From Seminavis robusta (taxonomy: Eukaryota; Bacillariophyta; Bacillariophyceae; Naviculales; Naviculaceae), in assembly GCA_903772945.1 (NCBI GenBank), contig CAICTM010000127.1:46456-110455 (forward strand): a DNA stretch of 64,000 nt. Reading direction: 5' to 3'. A program made the position numbers and the translations under genes. The notes beneath the pieces are model-generated. The model had not been told where the DNA came from, made no database searches, and saw nothing but the letters and a program-made list of their open reading frames with translations. Positions 10,074 through 19,357 of this stretch are shown here, piece after piece (position 1 is the first letter of the stretch; each line of letters opens with the position of its first letter).

Positions 10074-11780
10074 CTAGGCCGCAATGAAAAGCTCGGGATT
10101 GGCCTGCAACAAGCAAAAGATGAAGCTCAAGTTCGTATTGGGGCAACCACGGCGAGTGGGGGGATGCTGCAAGAGTGAGCCCCTCCTTGACTCGACCCCT
10201 TCTTCACTGGGAACAACCTGCGCGTGATTTCCGAGAAAATCAACGAGTGCTCGACGTCCCATAGCCTCGTTTTGGAAAACATGCCGATACCGATTGATCA
10301 TGACGTACAGATCCACACGGGGATCTTCGACAGTCTCCAGGACCACTTCCTTGAGGACATGATTATTCTCTTGCAAGACGTGCAGCAATGCATCGTACCC
10401 GTCACTATCGGCCCTAGGAGGAAGTAGAGCTTTGGAGGAGGATTCCTGCGACTGGGTTTGCACAGAGAGGGGCAACAGATTATTGCTTCCATGCAACGCC
10501 AAAGACCAAACCGTTTGATTGAAACTCAATGCCTCCCCCATTGCCTTGAGGGCGGCATCACCAAAATCATTGAAGGACAAGTCGAGTTTTTCCACTGTGT
10601 GGTTGACACGCAGCATCTCTGCAATCATTTGTCCGCCCTGATCGGATATGTTGCAATCCCACAACGTCAGACTCTCCAAGGTTGTGTTTTCCTTGAGTGA
10701 ATCGGCCAGTGCCCTGATATGTTCGTTCGGGAGATCCAAGTCTTCCAAGCAAAGAGTGGTAATGGACTTGGAAGACCCGAGGCATGCCAGGGACGTTGGG
10801 TTCATCCAGCGGACTCCCAAGTGTGGAGAAGTCTGTCGTTCCAGGTCCATGGCATATATTTCGACGGTATGCAACGTAGGGATGACAGCCAAGGCTCGTA
10901 GTAAGGAGTCAACGGATACGGTGGGATCGACCAAGCCGCAGTCGACAATGTGCAATTCTTCGAGTGCCGTGTGTTGCTTCAGACACTGGACAAAGGTTTC
11001 AAATTCTTGGTTGTTTCCTTCTAGTGAAATTGAGAATAGGTTGAGAGCGGTCAAATTGGCAGCTCTTTGAAGGGTGGTGGATAGAACCGACATGGGAAGC
11101 GACGTTTCCAGATTCGAGACCAAACTCAATTGCTTCACCCCCATGGCTGGATGAGAATCTGCCAACGAAGAAGAATCCACATCAATTCCAAGCAGTTCGA
11201 GGACACAGTGGCTGGCTTCCCAAGGCCCATCATTGATGGACACTTCAAAAGAAGATTGCACTTCCTGCGTTGATTCTTCTTGAGCCACGTCATTCGCAGC
11301 TTCACTATCCTCTTGCTCGGCTGTCTCGGGTTCATCTCCTGTGGGGTATTCAATGCCTTCTTCGTCCTCAGAGCGGCGGTGTTCCAGCGCTGTTCCTTCG
11401 TCTTGTCTTGCTTCTTGTACTCTACCCTCGTGTTCTCGTTCTTGTTCTGGTAGTAGTGGACCGTACCTTGTGGGAAACAGCGAGAGAGGCTCGCAATCCA
11501 GATCCGATTCATCAGAAGAACGGGACAGTACCTTATCTTCGGATGCAGCAGCTGACGATGAGGCGCCTGATGATTCCAGCCATTGCAACAGCGCGTTGAA
11601 AGCCCGCGCCTCGTCTTCTGGTGCGGAGGCAACAGCGCGGTAGCAGCCTTCTTCAGTTTTGCGACGCTTGTTTGGGCTTGCCGCGCAGTGAGAGGGTGGC
11701 GTCCTACTACATGTTGTACTAGTAGTATCACATGTTGTCTTCATCCTTTTGTTTGGGGTGCCGGTATCTGTACTGACCAT
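10074..11780 (-). CDS. Leucine-rich repeat protein (ribonuclease-inhibitor type)
   Basis: I place the start at the ATG at 11778-11780 (good context, A at -3 and G at +4), giving 568 residues. The frame stays open upstream to 12029, but that part is Pro/His-rich and lies over a CACTCA microsatellite typical of a 5' UTR. The N-terminal third is disordered, with two basic patches (TPNKRMKTT, SPNKRRKTEE) and long acidic stretches. The rest is LRR: LTALNLFSISLEG, LEELHIVDCGLVD, ITTLCLEDLDLPNEHIRALA, LESLTLWDCNISDQGGQMIA, VEKLDLSFNDFGDAALKAMG. This 28-residue spacing and the 'LxLxxNxxxxxGxxxLxxAL' form are those of RNI-type LRRs, which bind proteins. No F-box, kinase or NACHT domain is seen. A nuclear scaffold is possible; partner unknown. 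Confidence 0.75.
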   Translation of the reverse strand: MVSTDTGTPNKRMKTTCDTTSTTCSRTPPSHCAASPNKRRKTEEGCYRAVASAPEDEARAFNALLQWLESSGASSSAAASEDKVLSRSSDESDLDCEPLSLFPTRYGPLLPEQEREHEGRVQEARQDEGTALEHRRSEDEEGIEYPTGDEPETAEQEDSEAANDVAQEESTQEVQSSFEVSINDGPWEASHCVLELLGIDVDSSSLADSHPAMGVKQLSLVSNLETSLPMSVLSTTLQRAANLTALNLFSISLEGNNQEFETFVQCLKQHTALEELHIVDCGLVDPTVSVDSLLRALAVIPTLHTVEIYAMDLERQTSPHLGVRWMNPTSLACLGSSKSITTLCLEDLDLPNEHIRALADSLKENTTLESLTLWDCNISDQGGQMIAEMLRVNHTVEKLDLSFNDFGDAALKAMGEALSFNQTVWSLALHGSNNLLPLSVQTQSQESSSKALLPPRADSDGYDALLHVLQENNHVLKEVVLETVEDPRVDLYVMINRYRHVFQNEAMGRRALVDFLGNHAQVVPSEEGVESRRGSLLQHPPTRRGCPNTNLSFIFCLLQANPELFIAA

Positions 11781-13086
11781 TTTGGTTCTATGGCTTCTGT
11801 TGAACGCTGGTGTTTGTGATGTAATCTTTGAGGTGTGGTCTGGGATCGGTTGATGCAAGGCAAGGTGAGAGAGAGAAATGCATTTTGGTTGATCTTCTTG
11901 GGGGCGGTGCGTGTGTGGAGAGATTGGTTTTCCTTGGGAATTGGGTGAGACACCTCGGTGGTTATTGATCAATGAGAACTGGCGGCCTGGCTGCAATTTG
12001 GGGGAACGGGGGAACCAAATCCAGGTCATTCACTCACTCACTCACTCACACACACTAGATCTACCGCTACTGGAGTACAGTACACTACGTACTTACAGTA
12101 GCCTACTACTTATTCACTCACGTTAACCTCGTTCGATGGAACAGATGGACAACGGACGACAGAGTCGACAAAAGTACATCGTAGCCACTTTTCTTTTGAC
12201 CAACTACGTGTACATGTACCCTTTAATTTTAAGTAGACTGTCGTTTGCTGAGACAATCATTGGTCAAACACTTTGAAAGGCTTTCTGTCCGACTGATAAG
12301 ACAAATAAAACGAGCGGATAAGTCACGAAGAACAAAGAAGAGTGCGAACCTACTTGTACTAGTAGTTCTGTAGTTCTCCAAGAAAAACACTAACAACGAA
12401 CCAAATTCTGACATAACGTTTGCATGCTCCAAGTACCTACAACGTACCGTACGCGAACCAGTACGACACCCATGCTCGTCGACGTAGCCCGATCAAACGG
12501 ACATGATGAAGAACACATACGATGTACATCCTTGTACTTGGGGTGGTGCATGCCACAGGTGGTTTGGCTTTTATATCCGAGAAATCGGAATGAAAACAAC
12601 AAAGAACCTCACCCGAGCCATCATAATTACTCCACCTCATCAAATATTCAAGGAGATGGAGAAAATATGTTGAATTAGAGTTAGGCTTCAGTTTTCCCGG
12701 TAAATCGTAGAGGGGCGGCCCGCCGGCTCCAAGCCTAAATGGAGGTGCAAACTTTAACCACCTGTTACCCTCCATTTTTTTCCGTTTTCTTTCGTAAATC
12801 CATCGCCACAATTCTCGGACAAAAACACAACAACAACAACAAACACACAGCTCTCTGGGTCTCGTCGACAACAGCGAGTGAACCTGCAAGATAGAAGCAT
12901 ACCGTAGCTAGCAGTGATCAAATAGTTGGTTGCAAAGGCATTGATCGTGCCTTGTTTGTTGTTTTGTGTGTTTCCTATCTTGCTCGGAACAATCAAGCTC
13001 GACACCAGCAAAGGTTGCGTTTAGTTCACAGACTTCATCACAGAACAATCTGCAATTCTCTGAATTATCCCAACAAAGCAAGCACC
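11781..13086. other. Divergent intergenic region
   Basis: About 1.3 kb separates the LRR gene (minus) from the PDZ gene (plus). A CACTCA/CACACA microsatellite runs from about 12028 to 12056. Scattered GTAC motifs occur near 12440-12475. Near-start pyrimidine or CAA tracts (12820-12850) lie upstream of the PDZ gene. I see no additional gene. Confidence 0.5.
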
Positions 13087-16000
13087 ATGCCAACTATGCA
13101 AAGGATGATATTCCTGCTATCCCTGGTGTCCTTGATGGTGTTGACCAATGGAAACACGGAGCGCACTCGCCACGTATACACCGTTCGGTCTCCCAATGTG
13201 GATCGAAGACGAGCCGTTGAAATTATCGACCTGGGCACATTTCTCTTGACCAACTCGGAGGATGGTAGACCCAAAACCATGGCGCCCTTTTACCTGACAA
13301 TCGCCGAGACGCGAGAGGACCTCTCGGAAGGCGCCATTAAAAATGTTGAATACGCTACGAGTGATTTCTTGTTGGCCGAACTCAACAACAACGTGTTCGA
13401 GTGGGACTCTGTCGCCAACGTGGACGTTCAAATTGTGTCGCAAGAACGCGTCATTGAAGAGATTGCGGATGAGAGGAACCTGAAGCAAGTCCGAGGAGGC
13501 CGACACCTGAGGTCGGTGCCGGGGAGTCAATTTGAGGTCAATGTCAACGTGACGTTTGACCGCGAGCCATCTCCCGATGCAGCCGAAGTAGACCAGTCCA
13601 TGCAACGAATCATGCAGGATCTTACATTCATGGTGGACAACATCACTGCCTCGGAAGATCCCGAACTGGGATATGTCTTTATGGCATACCGACAAGAACT
13701 CTCGGCAAACAACGAGATTCCAACTAACGTGGTTGAAATCAACAAGGGGGAACGGGAGCAAGACACAGGAACCAAGTCTGTGACGTTTATCCTTCCAATC
13801 TTTATTGCATTGGTGATTCTGGGAGCCATTGTTGCTCTCTGGATTGTCAAGAGAAAGAGACGACGGGTACAAGCTGCCAACCAAAAGGCACAGGAAGACT
13901 TGGCCTTTTTGGACGAAGAAACCAATGTCTTTAGCTTTGAAAATAGTCCCACAAAGTCGAGCGCCAGGAAACGAGCGTACGGTATTGATACAAATGAATA
14001 TGATGGAGAAGAGGATGGTTACTCGGCGTCGCAAGGTTCTTTGAATTCACCGTCGTATGGTATGATTTCCGGAATCGGATCTCCCACTGCACGATCGTCG
14101 CTATCGGGTGCGGAAACCGTCAAGATATCCAACGCAAGGCTGATGCCGCTTCCATCGAAACTCACAGAGTTGGCATCCACATCCCTATTTGCGTTTTCCG
14201 AAGAAGATGAAGACTACGAGGATAGTACGGAAGAAAGCCAAAGGACGACCAAGAGTGAAATGCCTTCCGATGTCAGCAACGGATCCAGCTTCAACCGAAT
14301 CATGAACGGCAAGTCGGAAGAAGAAGCAGACGAAGGAGGAATATCTTCCATCAACAGCAGTCCTCAGAATGTCGATACATCAAAGAAGAACTCTCCGGCA
14401 AAGAGCGTCACTCCCACCGACCTGCAAGGATCTAAGGGCACCATTGCTTCTTTCTTTTCGTCCCATTTCTTCTCCTCTGACAGCGTCTCCCACTTTAATG
14501 GATCCTCAATGACACAACCCGCAGGCAACACATCCGAAGCCATCAAGAGGAAGGCTGCCAGGAATGGTGTGAGAAGCTTCAGCTTGAGTCCCAGGAGAAG
14601 AGATCCAGCCAGTCCAGGGAGTGTCATGTCGCCGCGGGCCAAATCGGATACAGGAGGCGATGATGATGCCAGCGCCGACAGCGTGTTTGATTTCCTCTCA
14701 CCATCACCAAGAAGAAACCTACACCGTGATGAGAAGACGGATGCAAAAGAGAAGACAGGAGGTGACAACGCTACCGGCAAGACTTCCTCCCAACAAGATG
14801 CACCTCCCACACCATCATCGTCCAACGCGGTTGCTGCCGATTCAAGCGACAGTATTGGAGTTGAGGCAACTGTTGTTGACAAAGCACAGAATGCAGTATG
14901 CCTCACACCAACGGGTTCAGCATCTTGTACACCCACGCACTCAGAAGCCAGTACTCCGAAAGCAACAACCCCTTCCACGCCTTCCGCTTCACCGTCCGCA
15001 TTTGCAGCCGTCACCGCTGCTCTACTTGGCAGCGTCACTGAAACCAAGTCGACAACTGCCACGCCACCCACTGTTATGAAGTCAAATGTTACGAAAAAGG
15101 TCGATACAAGCACTGCCAGCAACAATAGCTCAGTTGCCTCGAGACCATCCGACGAAAGCAACAACACATCAAGTGCTTCAGAGGAAGAAGAAGGAACCAG
15201 CTCATTGAATCCCATCAGATACTTGAAGAAGGTTGGAGTGATTCCGCGAGCTCAAAAGCCCGCCCCGACTGTAACGAACCCGCAAGCCAATCTCAGACAC
15301 TATACCCCGGAAAGCAGTCAGGATCAGTACGATGAAGACATGTCAGAAGAAGACTCCATGTCGGATGCTGCTCCGGGGTCTTTCCCAAGGCGAAGCCGTC
15401 GACATGCCAAATCCACGACACATGATGGCACATTCGCCTACCAAACGAATGCCATGCAGCCTCAAGATTGGTCCATGACAGATGGATTCTCAGACGATGA
15501 CACCCTCTCTGAACAAGGAGGCGGTGCTGCCTTTGGCGCTTTCCCAAAGACTGGTCTTCGTACTTCGAACTCTCCAAAGTCGTCGCAAAAGAAACCGGGC
15601 GAGAAATCGCCTTCCAATCAGTCCCGTTCCTCGTACAGCGCAGTTACGCAAAACTCTCCGGCTTCCAAAGCAGACTCGTCGCAAGCGTCAGCCAGCCGCC
15701 AGCTGATCAATGATCTTGTCTGGCTATCCAAGAAGATCGCAGGAGTCAAGCAATCTGCAGTCGACAGTGCTCCAGGAGAAACATTACCTCTTGGGGCTCC
15801 TCCACAGATAGAAACAGTTGACTCGCTTTCGTACGCTTCACAAGACGGTCTTATCTCACCAACGTCAGCAGGCCCCGGAACCAATGCATCTGCTCAAAGA
15901 ACGCCAATTCAATCGCCCACGAGTACCGGAAAGGCAAACACCAGCATTGTTTGCCGAGACTGCCAGGCACCTCCCGGAAAACTGAACATCGTGATCCATT

Positions 16001-16221
16001 CCACCAAGGACGGACCTGCTGTCCATGAGGTTAAGGACGGAAGTTGCTTGGAAGGCAAGATTTTCCCTGGCGATTTGATCATTGCCGTGGACGATATCGA
16101 CACCCGAGCTTTCACAGCAGCGCAGTTGATGAAAACGATGTCCGAAAGGAGTCAATCTGAGAGAAAGATTACCGTCCTTCACTTCGAGGAAGTTGACGAG
16201 TCGGACAACACCGAGGAATGA
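13087..16221 (+). CDS. Single-pass membrane protein with cytoplasmic C-terminal PDZ domain
   Basis: The start chosen is the ATG at 13087 (context caccATG), followed by a clear signal peptide (MIFLLSLVSLMVLTNG). The upstream in-frame extension begins only at TTG. Of 1044 residues, about 25-230 form an ectodomain ending in a block EVNVNVTFDREPSPDAAEVD. One membrane helix (about 233-258, FILPIFIALVILGAIVALWI) is followed by the stop-transfer sequence KRKRRR. About 700 Ser/Pro/Thr-rich residues with acidic patches follow. A PDZ domain occupies about 955-1038: LNIVIHSTKDGPAVHEVKDG, then SCLEGKIFPGDLIIAVDDID. The layout suggests a surface receptor or adhesion protein that organises a cytoplasmic complex. 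The juxtamembrane block is also found in the gene at 33120-34292. Ligand and pathway are unknown. Confidence 0.85.
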   Translation: MPTMQRMIFLLSLVSLMVLTNGNTERTRHVYTVRSPNVDRRRAVEIIDLGTFLLTNSEDGRPKTMAPFYLTIAETREDLSEGAIKNVEYATSDFLLAELNNNVFEWDSVANVDVQIVSQERVIEEIADERNLKQVRGGRHLRSVPGSQFEVNVNVTFDREPSPDAAEVDQSMQRIMQDLTFMVDNITASEDPELGYVFMAYRQELSANNEIPTNVVEINKGEREQDTGTKSVTFILPIFIALVILGAIVALWIVKRKRRRVQAANQKAQEDLAFLDEETNVFSFENSPTKSSARKRAYGIDTNEYDGEEDGYSASQGSLNSPSYGMISGIGSPTARSSLSGAETVKISNARLMPLPSKLTELASTSLFAFSEEDEDYEDSTEESQRTTKSEMPSDVSNGSSFNRIMNGKSEEEADEGGISSINSSPQNVDTSKKNSPAKSVTPTDLQGSKGTIASFFSSHFFSSDSVSHFNGSSMTQPAGNTSEAIKRKAARNGVRSFSLSPRRRDPASPGSVMSPRAKSDTGGDDDASADSVFDFLSPSPRRNLHRDEKTDAKEKTGGDNATGKTSSQQDAPPTPSSSNAVAADSSDSIGVEATVVDKAQNAVCLTPTGSASCTPTHSEASTPKATTPSTPSASPSAFAAVTAALLGSVTETKSTTATPPTVMKSNVTKKVDTSTASNNSSVASRPSDESNNTSSASEEEEGTSSLNPIRYLKKVGVIPRAQKPAPTVTNPQANLRHYTPESSQDQYDEDMSEEDSMSDAAPGSFPRRSRRHAKSTTHDGTFAYQTNAMQPQDWSMTDGFSDDDTLSEQGGGAAFGAFPKTGLRTSNSPKSSQKKPGEKSPSNQSRSSYSAVTQNSPASKADSSQASASRQLINDLVWLSKKIAGVKQSAVDSAPGETLPLGAPPQIETVDSLSYASQDGLISPTSAGPGTNASAQRTPIQSPTSTGKANTSIVCRDCQAPPGKLNIVIHSTKDGPAVHEVKDGSCLEGKIFPGDLIIAVDDIDTRAFTAAQLMKTMSERSQSERKITVLHFEEVDESDNTEE

Positions 16222-16623
16222 TCGAGTGACAGTCAAAACCAACCACACGACATCATTCACTGGTAGTTGGGGAGTGCCAGCTTTGTCGCATATATACTTC
16301 TCATATCAACCTCAATCTTGGCTCTGCTGCGGAACAACGCGCACGGCTCAGATGCCCCATGACTAATACTGTTCTAGAAATGATCTGCTGTAATAGAATG
16401 ATGAAATAGTTACTTCAATACAAATAATGCGTTCGTATGAACATTGGCCCTTTCGCCCATGACTAAAATACTGTTCTAGAAATGATGTGCTGTAATAGAA
16501 TGATGAAACAGTTACTTCGATACAAATAATGCGTTTTATGTAGATTGTGAAGATGACTTTCGTAGTCTCGGTCGGTCGTCCAAGCCCGTACCGTGCGTGC
16601 CTCGCAAGGAACGTTATTCGCCT
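16222..16623. other. Convergent spacer between PDZ and DnaJ genes
   Basis: The 402 bp receive the 3' ends of both neighbours. Most of it is a duplicated 79-bp unit (separate entry). No gene is seen. Confidence 0.5.
16355..16535. repeat. About 79-bp direct repeat in a convergent 3' spacer
   Basis: Copies lie at 16355-16433 and 16456-16535. Both start cccatgactaa, contain ctgttctagaaatgat and end caaataatgcgtt, with a few substitutions and a one-base length change. They are separated by 22 bp. Because each copy lies in a probable 3' flank, the duplication may affect transcript ends. Confidence 0.85.
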
Positions 16624-18618
16624 TTAGCCTGGTGGTGGGAGGATCGTCAGTTTCTGTGATTCCATTGCAAGCAAACAAAATTCCTGGTATAGAGGCAAAC
16701 TTACCTTCATTTGCGATATTTCAAAAGCCCGCTTCAGCTTCTCTTTGACGCCTTCGCTTCTTGCGTTCTTGTCGACGCATTCGGTCTTGTTGTCACCGCG
16801 ATTCTTGGGACGTCCAAGGCGCAGAAACTCCTGCCCCAACATCTCCAATGCCTCTGCTCGCCGCCTGCGTGTGACTTTTTCCACGCCGGAATCAAAGAAA
16901 AGCCTCCAGCAAGCCCCTTGGATCGCTTGGGAAATATCCGAAAGAATGTACGCTCCCGCCATGTCAGTCAAATCGGGCAGGAGCTCTTCATACTCCGAGG
17001 CATCTTTTTCCTGTTTGTTAGGTTTCTTGTCGTCGCCACCGTCTTTCTTTTCAATTTTGACGGCATTGATAACCAATTGAATGGTTTTGGTGGCAGACCG
17101 TAGCCGCCGCGCCCATAGGTTCTTTTTGCGACTGGCTGCATACAGTGTCCCCTTGAAGGGCCAAGCGATAAATGGAGTACGCTGATGAAAGGCCAAGTAA
17201 TGTCCAGCCTCCAATTTCAAGCTGGTGCCAATGGTATCGAGCAATTGGTCAGTGAATCCCAAGAGATCATTGCTGCTGCCACCACCCCGAATGATTTTGT
17301 CGGCTTCGTCTGCAGCGGATTGACGAAAGTCTTCTGCAGATTGCGTTCCGGCCACGTATGCTTCTATGCGCGAGAGCAGATTCTGAGCAATTTCTACCTG
17401 TCGTTTTCGAGGTTTGGTATCGCTGCCCCAGACTTGCTCGTAGAGTAGTTTTGCATTGTTCGCATCTTGGTTTGCCATTTGACTCAGTTTGATGACTGCA
17501 TCGATAAAGGCAGCAATGGTCAATTCACCAATATATGGTTCTACCTGTTGAAAGTCAAACATGACGGCGAAAAAGACAGAGACGTCGAACGGAGCATCTC
17601 CAATGGCTCCACCGTCTCCAGAAACACCGTATTTGTCGTAGTCGGCTCGTTTTTGCTCGTCACTCAAGGTTTGATAGGCTGAATGCAATTTCAAAAAGTC
17701 CTCCGCAGCCTTTTCGGGATCATCGGGTCGTTTGTCTGGATGCATTGTTTTTGCTTTTTGGTAATAGGCACGCTTGATTTCCTTGGCCGATGCGTCCGGT
17801 TGCACACCCAAAAAGTCATAAAATCCAGTATCTTGAACATGACTTGCAGTTCTTCGTTTGCTGTCTCCTTCTGATGCTCCTAAATTCAATTCTTCTGCTT
17901 CTTCCTTGAGATTATAATGGATCCAAGCCCGCGTTCGTTCATCCCATCTCATTCCCTGCAATTTTGATTTCATGGATCCGAAAGTATTCCATAGTCCAAA
18001 TCCAACTTGAAAGGCAGCCGTGACGGCTCCAGCCAATGCGGAAACAAATCCAGTGATACCTCCCAAGATGGTTCCCACAATCAATCCCAAAATGGGATGG
18101 GATTTTTCTTCTGGTTTTCCATCTTCAGCAGCCCTTACTTGACTGTAGACACCTAAAATGGGAAATGAGATCACCGAGACCAATCCCACAGAGGCTCCCA
18201 AAAAGGCACTCTGCAATGCCTTGATGGTCCCTTCAAAAATATCTTTGGGTTGCTGAAAGAGTGTAAATTGAGAGGCTCCAGTCATCAGGAATTCGTAGCC
18301 CTCTCCTCCTTCTCCTTGCTGTTGTTGCTGTTGTTGCTGCTGTTGATTATTGAAATTATTTTTATTGCCCTTTCGTCCGGGATGTGGTTTGGATTGTTCA
18401 CGACGTCGTTCGCGGTCTCGTCGACGACGTTCTCGATCTCGAACTTCTTCAAACCGGCTCTGACCCGTAGGAGCCGCATCGGCCATGGTGATCATTCCCT
18501 GCTTATTGCCGCCACTGGTACTGGAAGACACCAACACAGAGGGGCTGAATAGCACGATAATAATCAGCCACGGGAACATATTATTCCAGCGCCGTGAATA
18601 ATAACGGGATATTGTCAT
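16624..18618 (-). CDS. Membrane-associated DnaJ (Hsp40) protein with C-terminal extension
   Basis: The 664-residue product starts at the ATG at 18616-18618 (context accaccATG); an upstream in-frame codon at 18657 is TTG. The N-terminus has a hydrophobic anchor (NMFPWLIIIVLFSPSVLV). Then come an Arg/Glu charged stretch, a poly-Gln run of ten, and two hydrophobic glycine-rich segments around residues 130-215 (GLIVGTILGGITGFVSALAG). The J domain follows, with YDFLGVQPDASAKEIKRAYY and the HPD motif at about 293-295 (MHPDKRP). The 300-residue C-terminal part (VSVFFAVMFDFQQVEPYIGE) fits the DnaJ-X type found in plants and algae. J proteins stimulate Hsp70 ATPase; this one is probably membrane tethered. 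Near the 3' end, 16654-16704 looks like a 51-nt in-frame intron (gtaagt...cacag); both read-through and splicing keep the same last nine residues. Confidence 0.88.
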   Translation of the reverse strand: MTISRYYSRRWNNMFPWLIIIVLFSPSVLVSSSTSGGNKQGMITMADAAPTGQSRFEEVRDRERRRRDRERRREQSKPHPGRKGNKNNFNNQQQQQQQQQQGEGGEGYEFLMTGASQFTLFQQPKDIFEGTIKALQSAFLGASVGLVSVISFPILGVYSQVRAAEDGKPEEKSHPILGLIVGTILGGITGFVSALAGAVTAAFQVGFGLWNTFGSMKSKLQGMRWDERTRAWIHYNLKEEAEELNLGASEGDSKRRTASHVQDTGFYDFLGVQPDASAKEIKRAYYQKAKTMHPDKRPDDPEKAAEDFLKLHSAYQTLSDEQKRADYDKYGVSGDGGAIGDAPFDVSVFFAVMFDFQQVEPYIGELTIAAFIDAVIKLSQMANQDANNAKLLYEQVWGSDTKPRKRQVEIAQNLLSRIEAYVAGTQSAEDFRQSAADEADKIIRGGGSSNDLLGFTDQLLDTIGTSLKLEAGHYLAFHQRTPFIAWPFKGTLYAASRKKNLWARRLRSATKTIQLVINAVKIEKKDGGDDKKPNKQEKDASEYEELLPDLTDMAGAYILSDISQAIQGACWRLFFDSGVEKVTRRRRAEALEMLGQEFLRLGRPKNRGDNKTECVDKNARSEGVKEKLKRAFEISQMKVSLPLYQEFCLLAMESQKLTILPPPG

Positions 18619-18844
18619 GGTGGTGGTAGTGATATATTGATTATTAGTTGTTTGCAATGTTTGTGTGTGTGGTTGCTTGGATGGTCAAAGGTCGGTACTG
18701 TACCAATAAAGTGTAATGAAGGAAACTGCTTGTCCCCCTGCAACCTGAATGGTTTGCATGAATTGTGTTTTGTTGCCAGATTCTTGGTGGTATTTCGATT
18801 CGTGGATCCAAGATGACACGTAGCCAAAGCTGCTCCCAACAGCT

Positions 18845-19194
18845 ACCAGGAGGGGCTCCGCTGACGTCACTTTTGGCGAGGAACAAACTATTTGCTTCGA
18901 TGCGGGAAGCACCAAAGACTCGCAAACATGACTCATGACTCGTGCGACTCGCGTCATTAGCGTTTAACTCGCGTAGACTCGCACAAACTCGCACAGAATC
19001 GCGACTTTAACCATGAAATAAGCTAGAGACTCGCAAGTACTCGCATGGACTCGCACAGACTCGCAAAGTTAGTTAGACTCGCATGCGAGTCATGCGAGTT
19101 TCAAAGGAGAAATGCGAGTCGTGCGATTTTCGCCAAAAGGTTTTTTCACCAGAAAGTTTCGAATCATCATGACGTCAGCGGAGCCCCTCCAGGT
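18845..19194. repeat. Inverted repeat with terminal TGACGTCA palindromes
   Basis: The left arm 18845-18869 and right arm 19170-19194 are complementary at 24 of 25 positions (right arm: tgacgtcagcggagcccctc then caggt). Further inward, ttttggcga (18871-18879) and cgccaaaag (19131-19139) also pair, and the inner parts contain CTCGC on the left and GCGAG on the right. TGACGTCA is the full CRE/bZIP palindrome. TGACGT-type elements are known CO2/cAMP-responsive sites in diatom carbonic anhydrase promoters, but function here is only inferred from sequence. Confidence 0.75.
18925..19130. repeat. Degenerate ACTCGC / GCGAGT array
   Basis: The word actcgc recurs many times (examples: gactcgcgt, gtagactcgcacaaactcgc, catggactcgcacagactcg). 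From about 19080 on the complementary word gcgagt takes over (catgcgagtcatgcgagttt). The switch of strand makes the array a potential hairpin nested inside the larger inverted repeat. Confidence 0.7.
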
Positions 19195-19357
19195 ACAGCT
19201 GTACCAGGTACCAGGTACTGGGTACCTGGAACAGCAATCCCAACCAACTTTTAAAATAAGAACAACCGCTACCGACGGTATCCGGCACAATAAGATTTGC
19301 AGAAGAAGGACCCAGGGTTTCTCCTCATTATCCATCCCAGTCCAATTGGAAAATGCA

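Larger units (their letters stand above)
18619..19357. other. Divergent promoter region with foldback structure
   Basis: This region separates the DnaJ gene (minus) from the CRAL-TRIO-like gene (plus). It contains a large imperfect inverted repeat, two TGACGTCA palindromes and a CTCGC-rich array, each listed separately. An open frame continues upstream of the chosen CRAL-TRIO start to an ATG at 19112, but it runs through these repeats. Confidence 0.55.

Noticed and set aside
11781-12029. N-terminal extension of the LRR protein
   Set aside because: Although it begins with ATG, it reads through a microsatellite and is Pro/His-rich; the ATG at 11778-11780 is in better context.
12952-13086. N-terminal extension of the PDZ protein
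   Set aside because: It starts at TTG; the ATG at 13087 has good context and immediately precedes a signal peptide.
14364-15215. Long antisense open frame opposite the PDZ protein
   Set aside because: It mirrors Ser/Thr-rich codons of the sense gene; the sense product has clear domains.
19112-19357. N-terminal extension of the CRAL-TRIO-like protein
   Set aside because: It passes through an inverted repeat and GTAC palindromes, which suggests promoter or UTR and not protein.
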